Shown: one piece after another, positions 1 to 7,732 of the stretch
How positions within the stretch are numbered: the stretch's first letter is position 1
How the letters are laid out: each line of letters opens with the position of its first letter
From: an uncultured Opitutia bacterium
GTDB taxonomy: Bacteria > Verrucomicrobiota > Verrucomicrobiia > Opitutales > JABJCN01
Assembly (NCBI GenBank): GCA_913046175.1
Contig: CAJWSN010000008.1
Span: forward strand, 1 to 18,831
Length of the DNA: 18,831 nucleotides
Reading direction: 5' to 3'
Notes under the pieces: generated by a model
What the model was told of the DNA's origin: nothing
The model's database searches: none
What the model saw: only the letters and a program-made list of their open reading frames with translations
Translations under genes and position numbers: made by a program

Positions 1-446
1 TCTTGCATTTCACGACTCGTCAATTCCTTGCAGAATTCCATGGCGCTTTCCCAACTGACTTTCTGAACCGGCATTCTGGGGTCCACGATAATGCTGGGGT
101 TTTCCCCCATCATCATCTCGTATTGTGACTGGGTGATTTCAAATTGGCCGACCCAGAATCCGCGGGAAATTATCACCTGATGCAGGTTTTCTTCTTCAGT
201 CTGATGACCCGGTTCAGATTTCGGGCTGCCCATCATGAATTTGCCTGCGGGCACCCAGATCATCTTAAGGTTCAGTTCCGGCACAGTGTAGGGCTTGCCT
301 TCAGGAAGGATGTCCTGCTCTACTTTTTGCGGATTTTTTTGATCAGGATCTTTGCCAGGCTCCTTGGGTTCCTTGTTCCAGCAACCCCCAAACAACAAGA
401 TGCAGGCGACCCAGTGTAAACTGGCGAGGTATCGGTTTAACTTCAT
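1..446 (-). CDS. SUMF1/formylglycine-generating-enzyme-like lipoprotein (partial, 5' part)
   Basis: Only the first 148 codons are inside the window; the gene continues past the left edge. The ATG at 444-446 opens a lipoprotein signal peptide: MKLNRY, a hydrophobic stretch, then LFGGC with the probable lipidated Cys at residue 22. A charged, Pro-rich linker (about 23-50) follows. The SUMF1/FGE-sulfatase fold then begins, with MIWVPAGKFMMGS, a GHQTEEE segment, FWVGQFEITQSQYEMMMG and NPS, all hallmarks of that family. Family knowledge: these C-type-lectin-like proteins include true formylglycine-generating enzymes, but many bacterial members are surface or regulatory proteins of unknown activity. 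The catalytic Cys region lies outside the window, so enzymatic activity cannot be judged. The lipobox has Phe at -3, which is acceptable but not ideal. No clear ribosome binding site precedes the ATG. Confidence 0.85.
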   Translation of the reverse strand, partial: MKLNRYLASLHWVACILLFGGCWNKEPKEPGKDPDQKNPQKVEQDILPEGKPYTVPELNLKMIWVPAGKFMMGSPKSEPGHQTEEENLHQVIISRGFWVGQFEITQSQYEMMMGENPSIIVDPRMPVQKVSWESAMEFCKELTSREMQ

Positions 447-528
447 TGGTAAGCAGCTTGATGATGGAGTGGCATCCTGCAATAAAGGATGTTCGATAAA
501 TCAGATTATTGGGACATCAAAAAATTAA

Positions 529-615
529 TGGTGCCCGAGGGGGGACTTGAACCCCCACGGCCTTTCGGCCACTGGATCCTAAATCCAGCGTGTCTACCAA
601 TTCCACCACCCGGGC
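529..615 (-). tRNA. tRNA-Leu (anticodon UAG)
   Basis: On the minus strand this folds as a class II tRNA of 87 nt including an encoded CCA. The acceptor arm GCCCGGG (609-615) pairs with CUCGGGC with one G-U. The D-arm carries TGGTAGA. The anticodon stem CTGGA/TCCAG encloses the loop TTTAGGA, with anticodon TAG at 579-581. A long variable arm (GGCC GAAA GGCC) and a T-arm with GTTCAAGTC follow. The discriminator base is A, and CCA is at 529-531. The long variable arm and the anticodon identify leucine, reading CUA and other CUN codons. Confidence 0.97.
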
Positions 616-675
616 TTTGTTTCACAATGGAAAAATGCAAGCGAACTTTCAGAGCCTGAATCCTTCAAGACTTTT

Positions 676-3288
676 TCATCCATCAGGCTGCATTTGAAGA
701 CGTCCTTCCTTAACTTTAAAGCAAACCTGTCCGCCTTCTTCAAGGTCTCCAGCGATTATGGAGCGAGCCAACTGGGTTTCGACCTGCTTTTGCAGGAACC
801 TTTTCAGGGGTCGGGCACCATAAACTGGATCGAATCCTTTCTCGGCGATCCACTCCCTTGCTCCATTCTTGAAGGACACTTCAATTTTACGGTCTTCCAG
901 GCGTGTGTTAAGGTCGCTTGTAAGCAGGTCGACAATTTGGGTGATTTCTTCCAGTGTAAGTGGCTTGAATAGTATGATGTCGTCGATTCGGTTCAGAAAT
1001 TCCGGCCGACATGTGGCCCTTAACTCTGTAAATACTGATTCCCGGACACTTTCAGGTATGTCATCACCAATAATACCATCCTGAAGATGGTTGCTGCCGA
1101 TATTTGAAGTCAGTATAATGATCGTGTTCTTGAAATCCACCGTTCGACCATGGGAATCAGTGATTCGCCCATCATCCATTATCTGCAGGAGAATATTGAA
1201 TACATCGGGATGGGCCTTTTCAATCTCGTCAAAAAGGATCACGGAATAGGGTTTTCTTCGAACGGCTTCGGTTAACTGGCCCCCATCCTCAAAGCCGACA
1301 TATCCGGGCGGGGCACCGATCAATCGGGCAGTTGAATGTTTTTCCATGTACTCGGACATGTCAAAGCGTGTCAGGTTTTGCTCTGTGTCGAAGAGACTTG
1401 CAGCCAAGGCTTTACCCAGTTCGGTCTTGCCCACTCCTGTCGGACCCAGAAAAAGAAAGCTGCCAATCGGGCGATGAGGATCCTTGATTCCAGATCGAGC
1501 ACGCAGGATTGCCTCAGTTGTGCTGGTTACGGCTTCATGCTGTCCAATAACCCGTTCATGAAGAATGGATTCCAGCCGTAGCAATTTATCTTTTTCCCCC
1601 TCTACCAGACGGGTTACAGGTATGCCCGACCATCGGGCAACAATTTCGGAGATTTCTTCTGCTGTGACTTCCTCCTTTAGCAACCTATCGCCGTTACTTG
1701 CGGTTGTGGCTGGTTCCTGGGATAATTCATCCAGTTTTGTCTCAAGCTTGGGCAGTTGACCATGTTGAATCTCTCCAGCCCGGTTCAGGTCACCTCGGCG
1801 AATGGCTTCTGCATATTCCCGGCGGGCTGTTTCGATGCTTTCTCTAATTTGCTGGGTGTTGTTGATGGAGCCCTTCTCTGATTCCCATCGCCTTTTTAAA
1901 TTGTCCATCCTTTCACGTAGCGTGACCAATTCGCCCTTTAGTGTGTTTAAACGTGTCACACTCGCTTCAGCGGATTCCTTGTTGAGTGCAGTTTCTTCAA
2001 TCTCAAGTTGCAGGATACGTCGGTTCAGTTCATCAATTTCAGCAGGCATGGTGTCCAGTTCCGTGCGGATCATGGCACAAGCCTCGTCCACAAGATCAAT
2101 GGCCTTGTCGGGCAGAAAACGGTCCGTGATGTAGCGATTCGACAAAGTGGCAGCACCAACAAGGGCATCATCAAGAATATTTACTCCATGATGAATTTCA
2201 AAGCGTTCCTTTAATCCTCTTAGGATTGAGACAGTGTCTTCAACACTTGGTTGATCAACAAGCACGGTCTGGAACCGACGTTCCAATGCACCATCTTTTT
2301 CAATGTGAAGACGGTATTCATTGAGGGTGGTGGCACCAATGCAATGAAGCTCTCCACGGGCCAGCATGGGCTTTAACATATTACCTGCATCCATTGAGCC
2401 CTCGGTCTTTCCTGCCCCAACAATTGTATGTAATTCATCAACAAAAAGAAGAATACGTCCTTCACTGGCTTGTACTTCCTCCAGTACCGCCTTTAGCCGT
2501 TCTTCAAATTCACCACGAAATTTAGTTCCAGCAATCAAAGCACCTAAATCCAGTGAGAATATGCTTCTATCCTTCAAGCTTTCAGGGACATCGCCACGTA
2601 AAATCCGATGAGCAAGGCCTTCAACAATTGCAGTTTTTCCTACACCCGGTTCCCCTATCAGAACGGGGTTATTCTTTGTTTTACGAGAAAGGATGCGTAT
2701 CACCCTCCTGATTTCTGAATCCCGGCCAATTACAGGGTCAAGTTTTCCATTTTGAGCCTGTTCAACCAAGTCAATCCCGTACTTTTGAAGCGCTTGGAAT
2801 GTATTCTCCGGATTTTGAGATGTAACCCTCTGACTGCCTCGAATCGTTTTTAGTGCAGATTGTACTTTCTTTGTTTTCAGTCCGAATTTGGCTAAAAACT
2901 GCTGAAGATCTGAGGGCTTCCCACAATCAAGGATTCCTAAAAAGAGATGCTCGGTGCTAATAAATTCATCTTTGAGTTTTGTGGATATATTTTCTGCCTT
3001 CTGAAGCGTTTTCCGAAAAAATTCAGATACATACATCTGATTGGCTTCTGACGGGCCCTCAATTTTTGGTTTTTTTTGAATTTCCCGTTCAGTCGCCAAT
3101 TGGAGAGCTGATGGGCTAATATCAAGTTCATCCAGGATTCCCCAGATTATACCATGTTCCTGATTAACAAGAGCCAACAGCAGATGCCAGTTATCGATCT
3201 CCTGTTGTCCGTTTCCTGAAGCAAGATTATGCGATTCTTGAATGACTGCGGCAGCCATTTCCGTGTATTTGTTGTAATCCAATAGCAT
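676..3288 (-). CDS. clpB: ATP-dependent chaperone ClpB
   Basis: Cytosolic AAA+ disaggregase that works with DnaK/DnaJ/GrpE to pull polypeptides out of aggregates. From the ATG at 3286-3288 the protein is 870 aa, the usual ClpB size. A Clp_N double-repeat domain occupies about residues 1-150. NBD1 has Walker A GEPGVGKT (212-219) and Walker B LLFVDE (about 280-285). A long coiled-coil middle domain lies at about 395-525, a ClpB signature absent from ClpA. NBD2 has Walker A GPTGVGKT (615-622) and Walker B VILFDE (683-688), followed by the C-terminal D2 small domain. The pore loops read KFRGEF and GYVGFEDGG. The frame stays open upstream to a TTG at 3342 with AAGG before it, but that adds 18 residues not expected in ClpB, whose N-terminus normally looks like the MLLDYNKYTE found here. 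No CIRCE element was seen upstream. A single gene with no operon partner, 60 bp upstream of the tRNA-Leu gene. Confidence 0.96.
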   Translation of the reverse strand: MLLDYNKYTEMAAAVIQESHNLASGNGQQEIDNWHLLLALVNQEHGIIWGILDELDISPSALQLATEREIQKKPKIEGPSEANQMYVSEFFRKTLQKAENISTKLKDEFISTEHLFLGILDCGKPSDLQQFLAKFGLKTKKVQSALKTIRGSQRVTSQNPENTFQALQKYGIDLVEQAQNGKLDPVIGRDSEIRRVIRILSRKTKNNPVLIGEPGVGKTAIVEGLAHRILRGDVPESLKDRSIFSLDLGALIAGTKFRGEFEERLKAVLEEVQASEGRILLFVDELHTIVGAGKTEGSMDAGNMLKPMLARGELHCIGATTLNEYRLHIEKDGALERRFQTVLVDQPSVEDTVSILRGLKERFEIHHGVNILDDALVGAATLSNRYITDRFLPDKAIDLVDEACAMIRTELDTMPAEIDELNRRILQLEIEETALNKESAEASVTRLNTLKGELVTLRERMDNLKRRWESEKGSINNTQQIRESIETARREYAEAIRRGDLNRAGEIQHGQLPKLETKLDELSQEPATTASNGDRLLKEEVTAEEISEIVARWSGIPVTRLVEGEKDKLLRLESILHERVIGQHEAVTSTTEAILRARSGIKDPHRPIGSFLFLGPTGVGKTELGKALAASLFDTEQNLTRFDMSEYMEKHSTARLIGAPPGYVGFEDGGQLTEAVRRKPYSVILFDEIEKAHPDVFNILLQIMDDGRITDSHGRTVDFKNTIIILTSNIGSNHLQDGIIGDDIPESVRESVFTELRATCRPEFLNRIDDIILFKPLTLEEITQIVDLLTSDLNTRLEDRKIEVSFKNGAREWIAEKGFDPVYGARPLKRFLQKQVETQLARSIIAGDLEEGGQVCFKVKEGRLQMQPDG

Positions 3289-3727
3289 GAACCAGTTGTT
3301 TGCAGGTTCTGTACCGATCTGAACAAAACAGCCTAGATTCAATAAAACCTTAATATTTAGAGCCTGTACCCGATCACGGACCTAAATTCACAAGTTATTT
3401 GGCTTTATTTTGGGTCAAAAAAGGGGACACCTCAAAACTATTGAGACATTGTGACGCACATTTATGTGAATATTCTCCAACCTTTATTGTCGGATAAAAT
3501 GATGAAATCATATTTTCTCGACTGGATTAACAGGGGATAATTTTGTTTCATACTGCTAAATCTTAACGATTTTGGTTAAGCATACTAAATTTATGTTGTG
3601 ATTATGTTAAAGCTTTAAAGAATACCGTAAAAACGCATATATGATTTTGAAATACTCACATAACACGCGAAGATTTCTGAATTTAGAGATTTTCTTATTA
3701 TCATATTAATGGAGTGTTAGCTTTTTA
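3289..3727. other. AT-rich intergenic region upstream of clpB
   Basis: About 440 bp without a convincing gene on either strand, clearly richer in A+T than the flanking coding DNA. It should hold the clpB promoter (reading leftwards) and the 3' end region of the exported-protein gene. Small symmetric elements are visible: CTTAAC at 3562-3567 facing GTTAAG at 3575-3580, and the perfect 12-bp palindrome TTAAAGCTTTAA at 3607-3618. I could not assign a promoter with confidence and found no CIRCE or sigma-32-type sequence. A run reading AAAAAAGGGGACACC (about 3417-3431) vaguely recalls the ends of some mobile repeats, but no partner copy is present. Confidence 0.5.
3562..3580. repeat. Short inverted repeat in the clpB upstream region
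   Basis: CTTAAC (3562-3567) and GTTAAG (3575-3580) form a perfect 6-bp inverted repeat around a 7-nt centre. The size and spacing would suit a small dimeric repressor site. It is too short to be a convincing terminator, and it has no T-tract. In AT-rich DNA such a repeat can arise by chance. Confidence 0.25.
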
Positions 3728-4606
3728 TTATTTTTTGATTTGAGAACCAGTTCGGATTTCAAAACCCGTCTTGACTTCAAATGGAACGGTAATATATGAT
3801 TTTTCCTTTAGGTATGTAATTTCTGTTATTACTCTTTTGGGATTTATGTTAAGGGAATAAATATATTTTTGTGCATTAATTGTTTTGATATTCCCTTTAC
3901 TCTTGGTTCTGACGGTTTTACCCGTTTCATCCAAAAAGTTTATATGAAGTATGTTATCCTTGCTGTCTGCCGTAAATTGATCAGGAACCAAAACAATCTC
4001 TAGTGCATCTCCACCAAAATCTGGTTTCCTAAGTTCCCGGATTTGAAAAATAAATGGTCCTGCTTTGATATTTTCGCCAATCATCAGTGGTATGATCCGG
4101 CTGGTTTCAATAGCAGTTTCTTTTGCGGTGAGAAATGCGATTTTTCCCACTACACGGAATTGATTGCCAAAAACAGCCAGGTTACGAGTTGGAACATCCA
4201 TTTTTATAAGATATGAATCACCATCCTTTTGAGGGTGAAAACTGATAAAAAAGCTGGATTCCGAATTTACTTTTACGAGATTGAGTCCCTCTTTCGTGGA
4301 TTGTGTCGAGCCATAGAGGTCTATACCAGAAAGCTGGTGGCTTACGCCCTTCAGGAGTAGGTTGGGTGAGCTATAGCGAAAAGTGAAGCGGAACCCCGGT
4401 GTGAGTTCTGTAACGGTCTGGTTCTGTGCATTACGTTGTGGAAGTTTAAATCTTACGATTCGGTAATCCATAAGTTCCAAATTGGCTGATTTCTTAGCTG
4501 ATGCCGGTCTTCCTGGAAATTTTTGCTGTCCACGAAGTAGATTCGTAAAGGCAAGAATAATAAGGATTATGCAGAAATGGCATTTTTGTGGGGATAATTT
4601 GTGCAT
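3728..4606 (-). CDS. Exported protein of unknown function
   Basis: I do not recognise a family. From the ATG at 4604-4606 the protein is 292 aa and opens with a plausible Sec signal peptide: MHKLSPQKCHF, then the hydrophobic run CIILIILAFTNLL, with cleavage likely around RG-QQ. The mature part has no further membrane segment. It alternates short hydrophobic and polar stretches (for example RFTFRYSSP and SSFFISFHP), which suggests a mostly beta-sheet periplasmic or surface protein. No cysteine pairs or catalytic motifs stand out. An upstream in-frame ATG at 4649-4651 would add 15 polar residues before the signal peptide and seems less likely. The gene is AT-rich compared with zwf or acnA. It sits alone between clpB and the divergent yraN operon, so context gives no functional clue. 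Confidence 0.75.
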   Translation of the reverse strand: MHKLSPQKCHFCIILIILAFTNLLRGQQKFPGRPASAKKSANLELMDYRIVRFKLPQRNAQNQTVTELTPGFRFTFRYSSPNLLLKGVSHQLSGIDLYGSTQSTKEGLNLVKVNSESSFFISFHPQKDGDSYLIKMDVPTRNLAVFGNQFRVVGKIAFLTAKETAIETSRIIPLMIGENIKAGPFIFQIRELRKPDFGGDALEIVLVPDQFTADSKDNILHINFLDETGKTVRTKSKGNIKTINAQKYIYSLNINPKRVITEITYLKEKSYITVPFEVKTGFEIRTGSQIKK

Positions 4607-4800
4607 CGGAATGGTTATTCTATATTTATTTTCAGCGTCTCCCGTACGCATCCATCCGGCAAGGCTTTTTAGTCCAGAAGACTTTTCTTACTTGGATTTT
4701 ATTCTATCCCTAATAAAAGATTTAAATGGTATCAAAAGTATTAAGTAGGCTGAAATACATGCGCATGAAAATCCAATACCTTTTGCAGAAAAGGCATCAC

Positions 4801-5184
4801 ATGAAACCCTTCAAGTTGGGATTTTTCGGTGAATGTATTGCAGCAAAATACTTATGGAAAAACAAAGGGATGAGGATTCTTGTTAGAAACTGGAGACACG
4901 GACGCGACGAAGTTGATCTGGTTTGTATGGATGATGAGGTTCTTGTCTTTGTTGAGGTAAAAACCCGCACAGATGCAGCAATAGGGACAGGATATTTTGC
5001 AGTTGATCGTCGAAAAAAACGTGCTCTTTTACGTGCCTGCAGACGTTACATTTCTCATCTAAAACTCACCCCGCCACACTTTCGGTTCGACATTGTTGAG
5101 GTGATTTCTGGAATTGGAAAAGTTCCACTGGTTAACCACCACGTAAACGTGAAACTCTTCTCGAGGCATTATCACGGTCATTAA
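4801..5184 (+). CDS. yraN: YraN family (UPF0102) endonuclease-like protein
   Basis: Small cytosolic protein of the YraN/UPF0102 family, structurally related to Holliday-junction resolvases and restriction-type nucleases; its cellular role is not settled. The PD-(D/E)xK-like core is visible: GE at residues 10-11, RNWR at 29-32, EVDLV with D39, then VEVKTR with E52 and K54, and a C-terminal FRFDIVEV strand. I chose the ATG at 4801 because it has AAAGG six bases upstream and gives 127 aa, a typical family length. In-frame ATGs at 4726, 4759 and 4765 would give up to 152 aa with a basic N-terminal extension. It is followed after 11 bp by zwf and is probably the first gene of that operon. Confidence 0.88.
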   Translation: MKPFKLGFFGECIAAKYLWKNKGMRILVRNWRHGRDEVDLVCMDDEVLVFVEVKTRTDAAIGTGYFAVDRRKKRALLRACRRYISHLKLTPPHFRFDIVEVISGIGKVPLVNHHVNVKLFSRHYHGH

Positions 5185-5195
5185 TTCAGACAAAT

Positions 5196-6743
5196 ATGGA
5201 AGATTCCCAACGGCATCCATTTCTCAGGAATTTGAGCAAGCATCGGGGCGCGCCTTCGACGGCAATTGTGATTTTCGGGGCATCAGGTGACCTCACCTCC
5301 CGTAAATTGATTCCTGCGATCTACAATCTGGGCGTTGATAATCTTTTGCCCGCAGATTTTTTTCTGCTTGGCTTCGGACGGAAGGACATTCCGAACGATG
5401 AATATCGTGAGCATGCCCGTTCTTCGATCGATACTTTCTCTCGACGGCCGTTAAACCCAGGATTATGGGATCATCTTGGACCGCAGGTGTATTATCAGCA
5501 GGGCGGATATGATGAAAAGGAGGCATACATCAGCCTCGCCCAACACGTGGATGAACTTGAAAAAAAGTTGGGGCGGGACCTGCAGCTTCTTTTCTATATT
5601 TCAACTCCTCCCCAAGTCTTTGAACCAATCTTGGAAAATTTGGGACAGAGTGGACTGGCAAAGCGCAACGTCGATACACCACTTTTTACCAAGGTTATAA
5701 TTGAAAAACCTTTCGGCAAGGACTTGAACACGGCACAGCACTTGAACCAGGTAATACTGCACCAGTTTGAGGAAAAACAGGTCTACCGTATTGATCACTA
5801 TCTTGGAAAGGAGACGGTGCAGGACCTCTTGGTACATCGCTTTGCAAATGCCATCTTTGAGCCGATTTGGAATCGGGAGTATGTAGACTGTATTCAGATT
5901 ACGGTGGCCGAGGATATTGGCGTGGGTAGCCGTGGTGGCTACTACGACCAGAGTGGTGCCCTGCGGGACATGGTCCAGAACCATACGATGCAGCTGCTTT
6001 CTCTGATTGCAATGGAACCCCCGGTATCTTTGGACCCCGAGGCAATACGTGATGAAAAAGTCAAGGTGTTGAAGGCAATCCAGCCGTTGAAACTTGGTGC
6101 CAAGGATTCCGATGTGGTTCGGGCCCGCTATGACAAGGGTCTTGTTGGTGGAAACCCCGTATTGGGTTATCTGGATGAGGATGGTATACCCGATGCATCT
6201 GCCACAGAGACCTACGCGGCCTTGCGGCTATCCATTAATAACTGGCGATGGAAGGGGGTTCCCTTCTACATGCGTTCGGGAAAGCGAATGGCACGGCGTG
6301 TCAGCGAGATTGCGATCCAGTTTAAGCGGCCGCCAGGAATCCTGTTCAGCGAGGGGACCCGGTTTGATCTTGCACCCAACACAATGGTTCTGCGAATACA
6401 ACCGGACGAGGGCTCCACACTTCTTCTCAATGCCAAGGTTCCAGGATTGGAGACACGCACCCAGCCGGTGAAGATGCACTTTCACTATGAGACCACGTTT
6501 GGTTCAAACACTCCGGAGGCTTATGAACGCCTTATCCTGGACAGCATGGTGGGGGATAACACCCTGTTTATTCGGGGGGATGAGACAGAGGCCTCCTGGA
6601 AACTGGTTACGCCAATTCTTGATCACTGGAAAGAATTAGGCATCCACGGTCTTGAACAATATTCAAGTGGTTCCTGGGGGCCTTTGCCGTCAGAGCGCTT
6701 GCTTTGGAAAAATGGTCACGAATGGCGTCGCCCTGGATTTTAA
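5196..6743 (+). CDS. zwf: Glucose-6-phosphate 1-dehydrogenase
   Basis: Cytosolic enzyme oxidising glucose-6-phosphate to 6-phosphogluconolactone with NADP+, the entry step of the oxidative pentose phosphate pathway. At 515 aa it is of normal length. The N-terminal Rossmann part has the dinucleotide-binding GASGDLTSRKL (from G28). The conserved EKPFG is at 170-174. The active-site signature RIDHYLGKE is at 198-206, with Asp200 and His201. The catalytic-base region QNHTMQ has His263. The C-terminal beta+alpha domain contains FYMRSGKRM and the usual DHWKELG-type end. No clear Shine-Dalgarno precedes the ATG, which lies 11 bp after the yraN stop, so translational coupling is likely. opcA follows 18 bp downstream and pgl lies beyond it, giving a complete oxidative-branch cassette. 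Confidence 0.97.
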   Translation: MEDSQRHPFLRNLSKHRGAPSTAIVIFGASGDLTSRKLIPAIYNLGVDNLLPADFFLLGFGRKDIPNDEYREHARSSIDTFSRRPLNPGLWDHLGPQVYYQQGGYDEKEAYISLAQHVDELEKKLGRDLQLLFYISTPPQVFEPILENLGQSGLAKRNVDTPLFTKVIIEKPFGKDLNTAQHLNQVILHQFEEKQVYRIDHYLGKETVQDLLVHRFANAIFEPIWNREYVDCIQITVAEDIGVGSRGGYYDQSGALRDMVQNHTMQLLSLIAMEPPVSLDPEAIRDEKVKVLKAIQPLKLGAKDSDVVRARYDKGLVGGNPVLGYLDEDGIPDASATETYAALRLSINNWRWKGVPFYMRSGKRMARRVSEIAIQFKRPPGILFSEGTRFDLAPNTMVLRIQPDEGSTLLLNAKVPGLETRTQPVKMHFHYETTFGSNTPEAYERLILDSMVGDNTLFIRGDETEASWKLVTPILDHWKELGIHGLEQYSSGSWGPLPSERLLWKNGHEWRRPGF

Positions 6744-6761
6744 CCTGTTGTAATTTAGGAA

Positions 6762-7721
6762 ATGGCATTGCTCGACATTCTACCCGGGGTTATGATGCCG
6801 GTGTCCGAGGTTCCAGAAGCCTTGCGCGACCTCTGGAGAACTGCCCCGGGGGTGGATGAAGGCTCTAATAAGTTTCGTGCCATCCAATCAAACCTGATCC
6901 TGCACTTTGGCCTGGAAACATCTGGGACGGAGGCGAAGGAAGCTCTTAACCGTGCCCTGGAATTTGCCCAGCGATATCCCTGCCGGGTTATTTGCCTATG
7001 TCCTACATGTGAGGATGGAGAGCACCTGATGCGCGGTAAATTGTTTTCGCAGTGCTTCCTTGCCGGCGGGGCGAAGCATCCAGTTTGTTGTGAAGCCCTG
7101 ATGCTTGGGTATGCCCCGGACGATTCAGCCTTCCTTGAACATCAGGTTTCCATCTGGCTGGAAAGCGATCTTCCCACATATCAATGGTTCCACCGTGTAC
7201 CTCCTGCCCGCATTGCTGAGTCTTACCTTCCTTTCCTGAAAATGATTCGGCGTGTAACGTATGATTCCTCCTTGGATGGTTATAATTACGATCAAATTTC
7301 ATGGCCTTGCCCACGGGGGGGAAGAGACATGGCGGATGCACGGCTGTTGCATGTCCGTCAATGCCTGGGTCAGTTCCTGAGTGCGTATCCAGCTTCAGTT
7401 TTAACGTCTGGGCTACTTCAGACAAGCACTTGTCATGGCAAGGCTCTTGCGGGTGAGGCATACAATTTTTCCATTTGGCTCAGGGAATGCCTTATTGATG
7501 CTGGTGCAGCGGAAGGGATTTCTGCCGGTGTTTCCCAGGTGCAGGCGGGTTTTTCCGTTGAGTGGCATTTCAAGGGGGATCAGTCTTTCCTCATGGAACT
7601 TAATGACGAACTTACCACTGGTTGCATCCGGGCCGATTTTGGTGCAGGGTCAATAGAATTTCCCCTTCATTTGAAAAAAGTTTCGCCACAACTGGCTCTT
7701 GCAGAAGCTTTATTTTTCTAA
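6762..7721 (+). CDS. opcA: OpcA-like glucose-6-phosphate dehydrogenase assembly protein
   Basis: 319 aa, between zwf and pgl. Family knowledge: OpcA is needed for assembly or allosteric activation of Zwf in cyanobacteria and actinobacteria. By eye the protein matches the actinobacterial OpcA layout: an N-terminal helical/Rossmann part with a YPCRVICL strand (compare HPSRIIVV-type strands), a SDLPTYQWFHRVPP segment (compare the LPDTPVVAWWP region), then RRVTYDSSLDG and a DARLLHVRQCLGQFLSA segment matching the domain after it. Position in the operon supports the call strongly. Unusual is a cluster of seven cysteines at residues 74, 78, 80, 83, 98, 109 and 110, including a CPTC motif. No signal peptide or membrane segment. 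The start ATG lies 18 bp after the zwf stop and has no evident Shine-Dalgarno. Confidence 0.8.
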   Translation: MALLDILPGVMMPVSEVPEALRDLWRTAPGVDEGSNKFRAIQSNLILHFGLETSGTEAKEALNRALEFAQRYPCRVICLCPTCEDGEHLMRGKLFSQCFLAGGAKHPVCCEALMLGYAPDDSAFLEHQVSIWLESDLPTYQWFHRVPPARIAESYLPFLKMIRRVTYDSSLDGYNYDQISWPCPRGGRDMADARLLHVRQCLGQFLSAYPASVLTSGLLQTSTCHGKALAGEAYNFSIWLRECLIDAGAAEGISAGVSQVQAGFSVEWHFKGDQSFLMELNDELTTGCIRADFGAGSIEFPLHLKKVSPQLALAEALFF

Positions 7722-7732
7722 ACCCGAATCCC

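Noticed and set aside
144..419. Plus-strand frame of 91 codons at the left edge
   Set aside because: It is the antisense shadow of the SUMF1-like lipoprotein gene, which has a signal peptide and clear family motifs.
529..615. tRNA-Leu as an integration site
   Set aside because: No integrase and no direct repeat of the tRNA 3' end were found, and the flanking genes are ordinary.
3411..3433. TGGGTCAAAAAAGGGGACACC as a mobile-repeat end
   Set aside because: It recalls sequences near REP-associated elements, but there is no second copy, no inverted partner and no transposase in the window.
7003..7461. Long minus-strand open frame inside opcA (152 codons), and similar long antisense frames inside zwf, pgl and acnA
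   Set aside because: These mirror strongly supported plus-strand genes, have low-complexity or family-less translations, and have no start signals. They are expected in GC-biased coding DNA.
7622..7732. Upstream extension of pgl overlapping opcA
   Set aside because: The added 37 residues overlap the conserved opcA end and are absent from the Pgl family; the ATG at 7733 gives the normal length.
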